DNA from: Alitta virens
Taxonomy: Eukaryota > Annelida > Polychaeta > Phyllodocida > Nereididae
Assembly (NCBI GenBank): GCA_932294295.1
Contig: OW028581.1
Span: forward strand, 39,805,495-39,869,494
Reading direction: 5' to 3'
Length of the DNA: 64,000 bases
Position 1 is the stretch's first letter. Each line of letters opens with the position of its first letter. Of this stretch, positions 36,243 through 48,545 are shown piece after piece. Position numbers and translations under genes: made by a program. Under the pieces are notes generated by a model, which had not been told where the DNA came from, did not search any database, and worked only from the letters and a program-made list of their open reading frames with translations.

Positions 36243-37042
36243 ATAAAGCTATTTGGGACTGTCATACACTATTTGGGACTGTCATATGCTGTTTGGGACT
36301 GTCATATGCTATTTGGGACTGTCATATGCTATTTGGGACTGTCATATGCTATGTGGGAATGTCATATGCTATTTGGGAATGTCATACGCTATTTGGGACT
36401 GTCATATGCTATTTGGGACTGTCATACGCTATTTGGGACTGTAATATTAAGCTATTTGGGACTGTCATATGCTGTTTGGGACTGTCATATGCTATTTGGG
36501 ACTGTCATACGCTATTTGGGACTGTCATATGCTATTTGGGAATGTCATACGCTATTTGGGACTGTCATTTGCTATTTGGGACTGTCATATGCTATTTGGG
36601 ACTGTCATACGCTATTTGGGACTGTAATATTAAGCTATTTGGGACTGTCATATGCTATTTGGGAATGTCATACGCTATTTGGGACTGTCATATGCTGTTT
36701 GGGACTGTCATATGCTATTTGGGACTGTCATACACTATTTGGGACTGTCATATGCTATTTGGGAATGTCATACGCTATTTGGGACTGTCATTTGCTATTT
36801 GGGACTGTCATACGCTATTTGGGACTGTAATATTAAGCTATTTGGGACTGTCATATGCTGTTTGGGACTGTCATATGCTATTTGGGACTGTCATACACTA
36901 TTTGGGACTGTAATATTAAGCTATTTGGGACTGTCATATGCTATTTGGGACTGTAATATTAAGCTATTTGGGACTGTCATATGCTATTTGGGAATGTCAT
37001 ACGCTATTTGGGACTGTCATACGCTATTTGGGACTGTCATAA
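36243..37042 (+). repeat. 20-bp satellite array (ctatttgggactgtcatatg), about 39 units
   Basis: Tandem units of ctatttgggactgtcatatg, with point variants (catacg, catttg, gggaatg, ctgttt) and a 23-bp variant ending gtaatattaag that recurs about five times. Variant order recurs in blocks, giving a higher-order pattern. Since 20 is not a multiple of three and the unit has no stop on this strand, all three plus frames stay open for much of the array and give the same 20-residue hydrophobic cycle in different registers. This follows from repeat length and composition, so it is annotated as satellite and not as protein. Confidence 0.95.
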
Positions 37043-40000
37043 GTCTCTGTAACTGGTTATCATTCAATTCATGGGTGTGTTTAAGGATATAAAGCAAAAA
37101 TCCGTTGCTGGAAAATGAGTAAATGCTTTTTATAAATGAGTGAGTGTATACCGCCAATGTGGAGTCCCCCAAACAAACGAAGTCCAGATGAAATGAATAC
37201 ATAACAGATCCCCAGTGACATTTGTTGCTGAACTGAAAGAGTCCCCCACATTGGAAATAAAACCCATGGCTAGCAGTGGATCGAAGTGATGTCTGTCATA
37301 ACCACTGGATCATAGAAATGTTTGACAGTTCCAAACACCAAAGCTGAAACTGTGAGAAGCTGCAGACAATCTTTGTTATTCTTGTGCGTCTTTCTAATTT
37401 GATTATTTGCAGAGACAGCAAGAAGACAAAAGGTTGCTTCTCTCTTTCAGCCAAGATGAATCGAGATGTTCCTTGTGAAGAAATGCCAAGTGACTGAGTG
37501 TCAGCTGCTGAGACAGATCTGGCTTTAATTGATGCTGAGGATGAAAATGGTCAGTCTGCAGCAGCAGCAGCAGCAGCAGCATCAGTAGCATCAGCAAGGC
37601 ATCCGAAGACACCAGATGCTGCGCCTTATGGGATTAAGGGAGATTAGATAAAAGCAATAGCTCGATCTGGCAAAATCTGCTCGCTCATTTGGCCACACAT
37701 ATATCAGGCCGAGCAGTTGTGAGGATTCTTTCTAATCTTCTTATCCATTGTTTTTGAACGGGAGAAAAACGATTACAAAACACTGGGAAAAGAAATTGTC
37801 TTTCTGTGATTGGAGCAGGTGTCAATGATGTAGATGAATTACCTTTATGTTGGTTATAAATGATTTTTCTTCTAAAGTGTAGAACTATGTTGAAGCCTTT
37901 TTTACTAAACCCATGAAGGAAACTACTATTCTATGACATCGTTTAAGACTTAAGGTCCTCTGCAATGTCAATCACTTGTTCGCAATAAAACATCCAGACT
38001 AACAAACAATTACAAAACACAACATAATCTGACTTCTCATTTCTTCATTTTGGTGGTTAATGATATTAGACATAAACACAGGCATTGTATTCCCAGTGCA
38101 TTGTACTGGTTGCCCTACAATTACAAGTGTGACTCACCAAGTACAAGATGGATGACATTCTGTGATTGGATTTCATTTGACCCCTGACCTCAATGACAAA
38201 GGTGGGGCATTTACCCTGCCTCATGCTTATCCTACATAAATGGCAAAATGACATTAGTTATAGATGGGGTATTTAGATGGGAAAACAATCAGATAAATGA
38301 TGAAGTCATTTTCAGGCAATATATAACGGAATGGGTGATCTGCCAGTACTTACAGAAGTTATGAGCAGAAGTTAGGAGCAGAAATTAGGAGCTCTTACTT
38401 GGGTAGTGGGTACCAGTGTATATCATACATTTAACCTGAACATTGACACATAAATGTCCCATACTATGGACTGTGAACTATGAGCTATTGCATAACATGC
38501 AAAAATACTACATTTGGATATAACAAAGACAGAAAATACTCACTGATGACGTTGCACTGCATTCTGGTTGTAAGATCCTTGAAGTTACATGCATTCTTAT
38601 TATTATTTTATACAAGAGCTTTCTCCATGGTGCAATGTATTTAATTTATATGTCAGCAAGTGATTCCTTCAGATTCCACAGCAGAATGTGTTTGTGATCT
38701 CCGACAAAGCAATAAAAGATAACAAATAATTAAGAAAGCAAACAGTCACGAAACATTTATTTAATTAGTTGTAATGAAAGCAATCGTATTTGTGGCTTAT
38801 GACGAAGTAGTCATCAGAACTTCATGATTTCCATGTTTACCACTGTTCAATGTAGATACAGCAATAAATTGTCTTTTGTCAAAGACAATACCACCTTGAT
38901 CAGATGCCTGTCAATTGTCTGTGGATTGTCTGTGGATTGTCTGTCGAATGTCTGTCAATTGTAGTCAATTGTTTTCAGTGGGCTGTTCTATAGAGCTCTG
39001 TGCACTGAAAATGTCGGCCCCAGATTGGTCTTACAATGAGATCTGGATGAGGAGGATTCATTTGTTCTTCCTGTTATGGATCATGATGGATTGGTGTTAT
39101 CAACAAAACTGGATTGAAATTTGGAGCTTAATTGGATTTGTGTCAGCATTTGGCGTTTCCAGGCAAATTCTGGGGAGTAAGCTTGTTTGGTTGGGACACT
39201 CAATGGTTGTTTTTGGTTTGTTATTGGTTGTGCAGAGGTGACAATGATCTCGTATTGCTTACTCTTGATAATAGTTGAGCTTTAGTGTTGTAAAAAATTG
39301 ACAATATGGGTGTTATGTAGAGAGATGCTATGCACACTCTCATTTTTGCTGCTAGAATCAGTAAGTTGGGGTAGAGACTAAAAAGAAGTCATGTATACAC
39401 AGCCCGCCAAAAATATTACGCTACTTATTAGGGACGGTGTACATAATAGAGTAACAGTATGCAATACAAATGGACTCTAATCAAATCAGCTATAACAAAA
39501 AGTCGGTAGAAATTCATTTGTAGAAACAAGGAAATACTTGGAAATAGAGAAGCATAAAATATGACAACAATATACTGTGCTCATATACTTCATAATTTTC
39601 ATAATTTATTATTTCTAAGACATTTAGGGCAATCAAATCAGCCAAAACCTCATCTCCACACTGACATGGTGCACACATGCACCAATAGTTTTGTCTAGGT
39701 ATATTGTAGATTTGTCTCTAACATCCTGTCACTAACATATCTAACAAATGAACCATAAATAGTAACAAGCCAAACACGCAAGAAGGGCGAGTACAAAACG
39801 AGACAATCATGCAAGCCTGCAAACAAGCCTCCAGGCCACATCGAGGATCTGTGACACTCTGTGTGCCCATGTAAGGCGTGCCTGAAATGTAGGAGATTAG
39901 GATCTGATCCTTAATAACCCTTTGAGCTGGTAATTTGTGCTGAAGCAAGGCATGTGCCCCACCCATGTTTGACAAGGGAGAATACTGGCTCCTCCCTGAG

Positions 40001-41269
40001 CACAGAAATGATGGCAATCCATGCTGTGAGGGATTCTGAAGCTATTTCACCAACTATTCTCCGATTCTTGTCTTAGTTTGATGAACAAACATGTCGGAGC
40101 GCAGAAGCAACCTCCGTTCTTGTTGAATCAATTTCAGCTTTGCACTTACAGCGCCAAAACCACATCTCTTATGTATGCCATGCAAATATTTGGGGCCTCA
40201 TTTCCATTATCTATTGTGAGTATTTGACAAAGGAAATTATTTGGAGTTTAATTGAGTCGCCTGCTTTCTTCATTGTCACGTGCGGGGAAATTACCACCGA
40301 CTCGTGCGGAGCTAGCGGGATTTGTTTTTGCATCAGACATATATCGCTTCGCGTAGTTTCGAACTTGAAACCAAAAGTAAATGTGGCGCTTGCAGTCACT
40401 GAGATAAAAGACTTTAAAAGCCTCGCAAAGCTTCCACATTTGTCATTAAATGGACATTCAATCTCTAAATTGCATTTGGACCAGGCACAAAAGCATCCTT
40501 TTAATCCAAAATTACTTCGCTTTTTTAGAAATTGATGCATTTTTGCATGAGGTTTCTTCTTCTTTATGTAAAAAGTTACAGGGCCGTTTCGACTTTTTCT
40601 TACATTACAATGCCACAAACGTGTATTTCAAACTTCTATGACAGCCAAACACATGTGAGTGCAATCATTACATCTTATTAAAGTATAATATGATGTTGGA
40701 ATATATCAGAGGAGCCATATAATACTGAGGTACAGAGACATACAATCTGCAAGATGTCCACATACGGACAGACAGGCAGAGAATGACATATTAGCCATAG
40801 ATTACAGAAATTAAGACAGACAACATTTTGGACAGATTAACCAAATGCAATGTTGCCCAGAACTCTCGGATATTTTCCAGGTCTATTTCAAAGCAATTTA
40901 AACCACACCAGAAAAAAGAGAACTCTGTGACATGCTTCATTATTTGTTTGCACGTCAAATGTTTTTTGCTAATGCAATTAAAGTGGATTGCCCCTGCCTG
41001 GCTTTTGTAATGTAATTCATTTACAACACGAGAGTTATTCCGGCTTAAAACGATAAACATTAGTGTTAGGAATTTGTGATATGGGGTAAATTGTCCATGT
41101 GAAATGATTCTCACATATTTCCCCAAGAACAATGTGATTGCACCGGGTTGGTTTTAGAAGGCCAATGTTATGGGCGTTAGATAAACTCAACAGAATAACT
41201 TGGATCCAAGTCACCCGGGCTGAATTGAGAATTGAGTAGAATTAACTGAATTGGGATTGACATGTGGCT
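37043..41269. other. noncoding stretch
   Basis: A short CAG run lies at 37557-37580 and taattgtctgt-type short repeats at 38908-38972. A complex block at 40190-40620 is open on both strands. No gene supported. Confidence 0.45.
40190..40620. promoter_or_regulatory. candidate regulatory island (both strands open)
   Basis: About 430 bases of complex DNA with frames of 131 and 135 codons open on opposite strands and no recognisable protein. Motifs include GACAAAGG, GTCACGTGCGG, GAGATAAAAG and CATTAAATGG. Lack of stops on both strands without family likeness, plus dense motifs, fits conserved noncoding DNA better than a gene. Confidence 0.3.
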
Positions 41270-41590
41270 GGAACAGAATAGAATAACATTTAATAGAATA
41301 TAATGTAATAGAATAAAATAACCCACAGTAGAAATAGGATTTATTTTGAATTTACAAAAGAAAATAATGACGCATGATATAACAGAATGACCCCAAATGG
41401 AATAGAATATAATGGAATAGAATAGAAATACCCAAATAGAATAGATTAGAATAGAATAGAAATTATTTGAATTATATAGAAAATAATGACCCCCGATAAA
41501 AGAACCCAAATATAATACAACATAATACGAAATTAAAAGGAAAAGTATAGAATAGCATAAAATACTATAAACAGAATCGAATGAAACAGA
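41270..41590. repeat. imperfect GAATA pentanucleotide region
   Basis: Many gaata and gaaata units broken by unique strings such as atgaccccaaa, suggesting an old, partly duplicated microsatellite. Confidence 0.75.
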
Positions 41591-41899
41591 ACACTGAGCT
41601 ACAACATGAACTTATTGCCACTGCACTTCCACGCCGGATGACCTGTTTCTGTACACCTAAAGTCTTTTTCAGGCACATCCGAGAATAGCACACTGCTAGT
41701 ATAAAAACATGAAATATACATAAGAACCATGTGAAATTGATAATCTTTTTAGTCATATGAAAAGGAAAATAATTTCTGGTCACGTGCCTCTTTGGTACCA
41801 AGCACTAGATGTATATCATTCATGGCTCACTTCATCACTCATATATATATTCATCATTTGAAAAGTTGTAATAAGGACGCATTCTTATTCCAATTCCAA

Positions 41900-42245
41900 G
41901 TTTTATTTATTTATATCTAATCATGAAAAAAAAAAAGAAAAAAAAAAAGGAAACTAACTCGTTAATATTGACGCAGGGGATTCCAGCCGTAAATATGTGA
42001 TTGGATGGCCCTTTGATAGCGGCCTTTGGCCCCAAGGGATCTCCCTCAGCAAAGTAAAACGTATCAATAGTTCATTTGATAAGTAAAAATGTCTGATTTT
42101 TATTTATATATTTTTCAGTACAGTATGTTTATCTTTGTATTTTTTTCCCCTTGTATTTATATATGTTATATTTTGCAATATATTTATTGTGAGGTCTCAG
42201 TTCTTTAAAAAAATGATATTTATGATATTATTAGGCTGCCAGTTT
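41900..42245 (+). mobile_element. possible LINE 3' UTR fragment
   Basis: After A-rich DNA, ggccctttgatagcgg and gggatctccctcagc resemble ggccctcatgatagcg and gggtctccctagcc in the 3' part of the LINE at 46.4 kb. No coding sequence is attached. Confidence 0.35.
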
Positions 42246-43469
42246 TCTTTTGTGGTTGAGCGGTACAGACTATGGTTTCTGATAATCAAACTTTGATTCA
42301 AAACTTAAATTAGCATCGTTTGTTAATAATAAGCGTAAATGGTATACAGTGGCCTTGTGGTACTCCTTAATAGACCTTTCTGGTGACACCAAATTAAAGT
42401 GTCAGATCGCAATCAGCATGTTAGTCATTGAAACAACAGTGTGGTCACAACAAGCCCAACAGGATGGACACCACAGTGTGCAGAGTGGACACTGGTCAGT
42501 GGTCAGTGAGTCAGGGCCTTTAATAGCCCATGGCTAGCATGGGGACATGACCAGTGTGATGAAGTGAGCAGAGATACACCAGATAGGGCATCAAATACGA
42601 TAAGATGGTTGTTACATTAGAGGGCATGGTCCTGCCATGACATGATGGGCACAGCAACAAAAAAACCCTCTGGTGGTCTAATGAATGTTAAGCGCCGCCT
42701 AGGGGACTGCATGGAGCCAAAAACATAGTATTCATATAAATATGTAGGAGTTACAATGCTGACACCCATTGGTCTTATTTGCACATTGTTATTGCCGCAC
42801 CTTCTCCGATAGATAGATAGATAGATAGAAGACCTCCCAAGTAAGCCTTGCCCTGAACTGTGACAACAAATAGGCTGTTGTGGCTGGGCAGACGGGCAGG
42901 GGCAGATAGGGGAGGCTGCAGATTGTGTTGGAGCCAGTGTGTCTGCTTTTGCTGAGCTATAGGTCTGTGAGAGTGGCCCCTAGGCCCCATGGGAGCATCA
43001 GTCAGTCAGTAAAGCAATAAGGGCATGGAAAGGACATCACTGCTATGTCGCTATGACCCTACCTCTGTCCCGAAATGCATGGCAGGACTAGGAGCGGGTC
43101 GGGAGTTTTGTAAAGGAAGTCACTGTGTGATGCCATCCCCTCTGTGAACTTGTTAAAGGCCTGCCATTTATAACTGTTAGAAGTCGAAGTGACGTCATTA
43201 AAGTTCTCTAAATGGAATATCTCTCACAAATTAATGTAATCTATAGACTGAAGAGAATGAAAGTAGACATCCATGCCTTAAAGCTACTATACTATGCAGT
43301 CTAACTCATATTTATGGCTCAATTCTTCCAACAACAAATATCATTTTAACAAAGGCTTCATAGATATTTGAGTCATTTTCACTATTTAACCACTTAGGCA
43401 CTGGTAGTAATAATCATATAGATGTTGTGTAAATACTGGCGTAATTACGGGATGATAAGGCTTTTACCA
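42246..43469. other. noncoding stretch
   Basis: Includes short (GATA)n at 42811-42828 and a perfect CRE at 43190-43197. No gene supported. Confidence 0.45.
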
Positions 43470-43625
43470 GATGAATACTGTGGGGTCGGGCCTATTACTT
43501 TCCTTAGCATAGACACCAGGTACAAGGCACAATTTTACGTCTCATGCGATCGACATCCAGCTGGGATGTAGCTCATGAAGAATTTCCGTGCAGGGAATCG
43601 TGCACAGGACCTTCAGAAATATGTA
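43470..43625 (-). mobile_element. tRNA-derived SINE, 5' half
   Basis: The minus strand reads ggtcctgtgcacgattccc, ttcatgagctacatcccagc, gccttgtacctggtgtctat, then gctaaggaaagtaatagg. The 3' half is missing. Confidence 0.7.
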
Positions 43626-43758
43626 AGTGTCAAAAATAAATTAATCAAATATAATTTTAAAAAGTACTAAAATCAGTTGAAGTTCTTTAAGTGCTAATAG
43701 AATGAAGACACGTGCCCTCCGATGCTAATATTTCACTTGTGCCTCGTTCTGAGACAGT

Positions 43759-43841
43759 CATCCACGTGATTAACCACGTGATCAATCACATGACCATGAC
43801 GCCATGCTCAAGTGGTCAAGCCACTTCCGGGTCAATGACCT
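43759..43841. promoter_or_regulatory. E-box array with ETS site and IR1 nuclear-receptor element
   Basis: CCACGTGATTAACCACGTGA and then ATCACATGACC put three E-boxes close together. ACTTCCGG follows, then GGGTCAATGACCT (43829-43841), a perfect inverted repeat of TGACC with one spacer base, as bound by RXR-type heterodimers. The composite is striking in otherwise plain spacer; function is inferred. Confidence 0.4.
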
Positions 43842-44944
43842 CGAGCGTGGTCAACCCTCGGACAATAGTGGTCATTGTTGTAGAATGGACAGTGGGCAGT
43901 CAATAGACCAGTACAGAGTACTTCCATAAAAAGTTGCATCAACTTTAAGAGATATGTCTCCCTGAGGTACACCCAATACAAATCTGCTCCATAATGCTTT
44001 TTGAGAATCAATGTATGTGTCCCCGGAGTGCGCAATAAGTGCAAAACAATTCAGATGCGTGAGACAGAGATGTATTTCCTCAAAATGATTGGAAGAATAA
44101 GATGATGAAAGAAGTAAAACCATGATGCAGAAAAGAAGAAAATGAAGAAGAAGAAGTAGAAGTAGAATAAGTAAAAGAAATAAGAAAAATAGAAGAATAA
44201 TTAGAATTGAAGTAGAAGTAGAAGGGGAAGAAAAAGAAAAAGCAGAAGAAAAGGAGAAGACAGGAGTAACTGAGCAGTGGCATCAGAAAAGAAGAAGTAA
44301 AGGGAGTAGAAGAAGTGAAAAAAAAAAAAAAAAAAAAAATTAATAACAGAAATAAAAGAGAGTATCAAAGGAATAACAACAACAGCAGCAGCAGTAGTAG
44401 TAGAAGTAGTAGTAGCAGTAGTAGTGGTGGTAGTACAGTAAAGTAGTAAATCTGGTGGTAGTTTTTCAAAATCTCGTTTTCAGTGATAATGAGATTGTAA
44501 TACTTTACATTATGTTACATATGAACATTATCCTTGCTGGGTTCTTTCACTTGACTCAGCACAGCACTACGATGTCCCCCCTGATAGACTGAATAGTCAT
44601 GATCATTGGGGAGCCTGTTGTGCTCCTAGCCACCCCATTTAAGCACCCTCCTGGGTTTAATTAATGACCTATCCCCCCAGGGATCAAGCAGTTCTATGGA
44701 TGCCCGTTAGAGGGTGTTCCAGCATCACAGTCTATTTCACCCCATGTCCAATTTGCCCCTTAATTATCCTATCATTTAATTACCCCAGCAGGGAGCAGGG
44801 CTAGGGAGACACCCCTTCTAGCTCCGGTTAAATGATGGCAATGAATCTATGGAGCACCTGCAATTGATAAAAAGTGGACAATGGTGTAGGAATATCCCTT
44901 GAGCAATATCATATTGCAAATCTGTATGACTAAATGATGTAAGT
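43842..44944. other. noncoding stretch, purine-rich in part
   Basis: 44100-44318 is strongly A/G-rich (gaagaa and agtaga units), followed by a poly-A run at 44319-44339 and agtagt/agcagc triplets to 44440. A CT/AG strand bias of this kind comes from simple repeats, not from a gene. Confidence 0.6.
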
Positions 44945-46500
44945 CAGCTTACTGAAAGTCTGAGTGCATAAACATCTTTGTCTGAAATAGCATCCTTGAA
45001 CTAATTGACAAAATTATTTTTTGAAATGGATAAAGGCAATTTACCATTTAGTATTTTTATCGACCTTTCAAAAGCATTTGATACTACAGACCACAATATA
45101 TTATTACAGAAACTCAAACACTATGGAGTCAGAGGACAGGCTCTATCTCTTCTTAGCAGTTACCTACATGACAGATCACAATACGTTGAATTTAATGGCA
45201 ACACATCTCATGAATCAATAGTTAAAACAGGAGTGCCTTAAGGCTCAGTCTTAGGTCCCCTATTGTTTACTATCTATATAAATGATTTATCAATAGTTAT
45301 GATTATGATACAACTCCGTTTGTCTCTCTAAATACCAAAGACTACAACTCCAACATTTCTGCTGAGTACATAAATACACAGCTAAACAAAGTGAATGGCT
45401 GATACTCAATAAATTGTCCTTAAATGCAGACAAAAGTAAAAGTATGGCCTTTCATAAACCTAAAAAGACAGCAACTTATCCAAAAATATCCATATGCAAT
45501 AAGGCTATAGAATATGTTCAACAGTTTAACTTCCTGGGAATCATACTCGCTAAAAACCTAAGTTGGAAAGACCACACTAATTATATGTGCAACAAAATAT
45601 CGAAGTCAATTGGCATAATTAATAAACTGAAAAATACCCTGCCAAAACATATATTAAATGTTTTATATGACAGTTTAATTAATTCCTATATTAACTATGG
45701 TGTTTTATGCCGGGGTTATAATAACAACCAATTAATCACCTTACAGAAAAAAGCAGCGCTAGTCATAACTGTTAGTAAGTATAATGCACACACAAAACCT
45801 CTATTAAAAAAACGTCGTATTCTTAGGCATGATGATATATTAACTAGGAAAATATTTAAATTTTATTATAGATATATACAGAATTTACTTCCATCATATT
45901 TCATCAGTAGCTCATTTGTGCAAAGACTCGAACATGCGTATGGGTCAAGGAATGAGTTATGGCAAATACCACTCATAACCCATCGCTTAGATACCAGTTA
46001 CCACACATTAAATTGCAATATATCACAAATAACTGATAAAGTCCATGCCCATTCAGAATTTGGATTCTCACTTTATGTAAAGAATTACTTCATCAACAAC
46101 TATAGTGAAGAGTGCGAAATATTCGGTTGCTATGTGTGCGGCAGATCATCTCATTAATCACTTCTAAATCATATCACATGTTGTATGCTTTATTTTCCCT
46201 TTTTTTTTTTTTTTCTTTTTTTTTCTCTGTTTCCCCTATTTTCTGAAATTATCATTAATACTAAAACTACCACGATCTAAAACTTTATTTCTTTCTTTTT
46301 TTAAAACCAAATATTGAGTTTAATAAGTAACTTATTTTATAAATGCAAACCAGAAATTATGCAATTATAGATCTGTAAAGGAGGGCCCTCATGATAGCGT
46401 GACTTAGTGAGGGTCTCCCTAGCCACCAACATTCATATATAGTTATGTTTTTGAATACAATATGTATATGTGATTTGGCTTAAATAAAAAAACATCATTT
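44945..46500 (+). mobile_element. 5'-truncated, mutated LINE (Jockey/CR1-type non-LTR retrotransposon)
   Basis: The reverse transcriptase C-terminal half is clear: LPFSIFIDLSKAFDTTDHNI (domain A), then a GVP-stop-GSVLGPLLF block, where a CAA to TAA change interrupts the PQGSVLGP motif. The catalytic YADD region is destroyed by a frameshift/deletion near 45290-45320. A 247-codon frame (45414-46157) then carries the thumb region: SLNADKSKSM, FNFLGIILAKNLSWKDH, LPKHILNVLYDSLINSYINYG, LQKKAA. Typical elements begin with an endonuclease ORF, here absent, so the copy is 5' truncated near 44945. The 3' UTR ends at aaataaa beside (CTGT)n. Inactive. Confidence 0.93.
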
Positions 46501-46595
46501 GTCTAGCTGTCTGTCTGTCTGTCCGTCTGTTTGTCTAGCTGTCTATCTGTCTGTCTGTCACGCTGTCTAGCTGTCGGTCTGTCTGTCTGTCTGTG
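46501..46595. repeat. (CTGT)n microsatellite at LINE 3' end
   Basis: ctgt units with ctag and ctat variants, abutting the LINE terminus. Confidence 0.93.
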
Positions 46596-46875
46596 GGCTG
46601 CCATCATGCTTTGTAGCATCCAATTCTTGAAATGCTTATTTTTTTCTGACACAGCCATGAATCAATGCTTTCGGTATTGAGTCATATTTGTGGTTTAAAA
46701 CTTGTCGCCAAAATGTCGGGTCTCTTAATGAAATCTGGGGACGGATGTTATTCATGTGAATCAGGGGTAGAAAATTGCAGCAAATTCCATGTTAGGACAT
46801 CACAGTGGAGAGTAATGAAGAGATATGGAACATAGCGCCAATGATATCGACCATCAAAGCCTCACAGCATGTGGC
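46596..46875. other. noncoding stretch
   Basis: Unique DNA between the LINE tail and the minisatellite; nothing recognised. Confidence 0.4.
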
Positions 46876-48170
46876 AGACACATAGGGACAGCTACACATA
46901 GGCACAGCTACACATAGGTACAGCTACACACAGGTACAGCTACACATAGGGACAACTACACATAGGGACAACTACACATAGGGACAGCTACACATAGGGA
47001 CAGCTACACATAGGGACAACTACACATAGGGATAGCTACACATTGGGACAGCTACACATAGGTACAGCTACACATTGGGACAGCTACACACAGGTACAGC
47101 TACACATAGGGACAGCTACACATAGGGACAGCTACACATAGGGACAGCTACACATAGGGACAACTACACATAGGGACAACTACACATAGGGACAACTACA
47201 CATAGGGACAGCTACACATAGGGACAGCTACACATAGGGACAACTACACATGGGTACAGCTACACATAGGTGCAGCTACACATAGGGACAGGGACAGCTT
47301 CGCATTGGGAGAGCTATGCATTGGGACAGCTACACACATAGGCACAGCTACACATAGGTACAGCTACATATAGGGATAGCTACACATTGGGACAGCTACA
47401 CATAGGTACAGCTACACATTGGGACAGCTACACACAGGTACAGCTACACATAGGGACAGCTACACATAGGGACAGCTACACATAGGGACAGCTACACATA
47501 GGGACAACTACACATAGGGACAACTACACATAGGGACAACTACACATAGGGACAGCTACACATAGGGACAGCTACACATAGGGACAACTACACATGGGTA
47601 CAGCTACACATAGGTGCAGCTACACATAGGGACAGGGACAGCTTCGCATTGGGAGAGCTATGCATTGGGACAGCTACACACATAGGGACAGCTACACATA
47701 GGGACAGCTACACATAGGGACAGCTACACATAGGGACAACTACACATAGGGACAACTACACATAGGGACAACTACACATAGGGACAGCTACACATAGGGA
47801 CAGCTACACATAGGGACAACTACACATAGGGACAGCTACACATAGGGACAGCTACACATAGGGACAACTACACATGGGTACAGCTACACATAGGTGCAGC
47901 TACACATAGGGACAGGGACAGCTTCGCATTGGGAGAGCTATGCATTGGGACAGCTACACACATAGGGACAGCTACACATAGGGACAGCTACACATAGGGA
48001 CAGCTACACAAGGGGAAAGCTACACATAGGTGCAGCTACACATAGGGACAGGGACAGCTTCGCATTGGGAGAGCTATGCATTGGGACAGCTACACACATA
48101 GGGACAGCTACACATAGGGACAGCTACACATAGGGACAGCTTCGCATTGGGACAGATATGCATAGGGACA
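46876..48170 (+). repeat. 16-bp minisatellite array with higher-order structure
   Basis: About 80 units of tacacatagggacagc with variants (acaac, ggtacagc, attgggac). A distinctive composite block (gacagggacagcttcgcatt then gagagctatgcattggg) recurs at 47287, 47631, 47911 and 48047. The spacings (344, 280, 136) differ from each other by whole numbers of 16-bp units. The unit has stop codons in its cycle, so no long frame exists. Confidence 0.96.
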
Positions 48171-48429
48171 GTCAGACTGAAGTGTTGGCATTTTGATGTT
48201 GTTATAAAGGCGTAGCCATTAGTGTACTGGGTTGTGCTGACTTGCTTGTGCGTGGTATAGCACTAAAAGTGTTCCAATATACAGGACTTTCACCATTGCT
48301 AAATATTGAACACATGATCCAGTAAATACACTTTTATGTGGTCGTAAAACTGCTTCAATGAAAAGGCGTGGTGTTTATTTTGCTTCGTCTGTGTTCTTTG
48401 CATTCTAAATGACCGTACACAGTTGTCCT

Positions 48430-48545
48430 AATAGGAATGTTACATTGAATTCTTAATATATGCACGCCTTACCATCTCATCACTACGTCTGCCTGCTTTC
48501 TGGCCATATAAAGCTGGCAAAGCTTCAGACCAGTAGGAATTTTTT
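48430..48545 (+). mobile_element. tRNA-derived SINE, 3' fragment
   Basis: ccttaccatctcatcactacgtc in part, gcctgctttctggccatata and agctggcaaagcttcagacc match the 3' half of the family. Confidence 0.62.

Noticed and set aside
36231..37092. Open frames of 146 to 206 codons in the 20-bp satellite as real proteins
   Set aside because: Three overlapping frames give the same repeated peptide because of unit length; start and end fall at array edges and no domain is present.
46876..48170. CRISPR-like array
   Set aside because: Units are contiguous 16-mers without spacers, in eukaryotic DNA.
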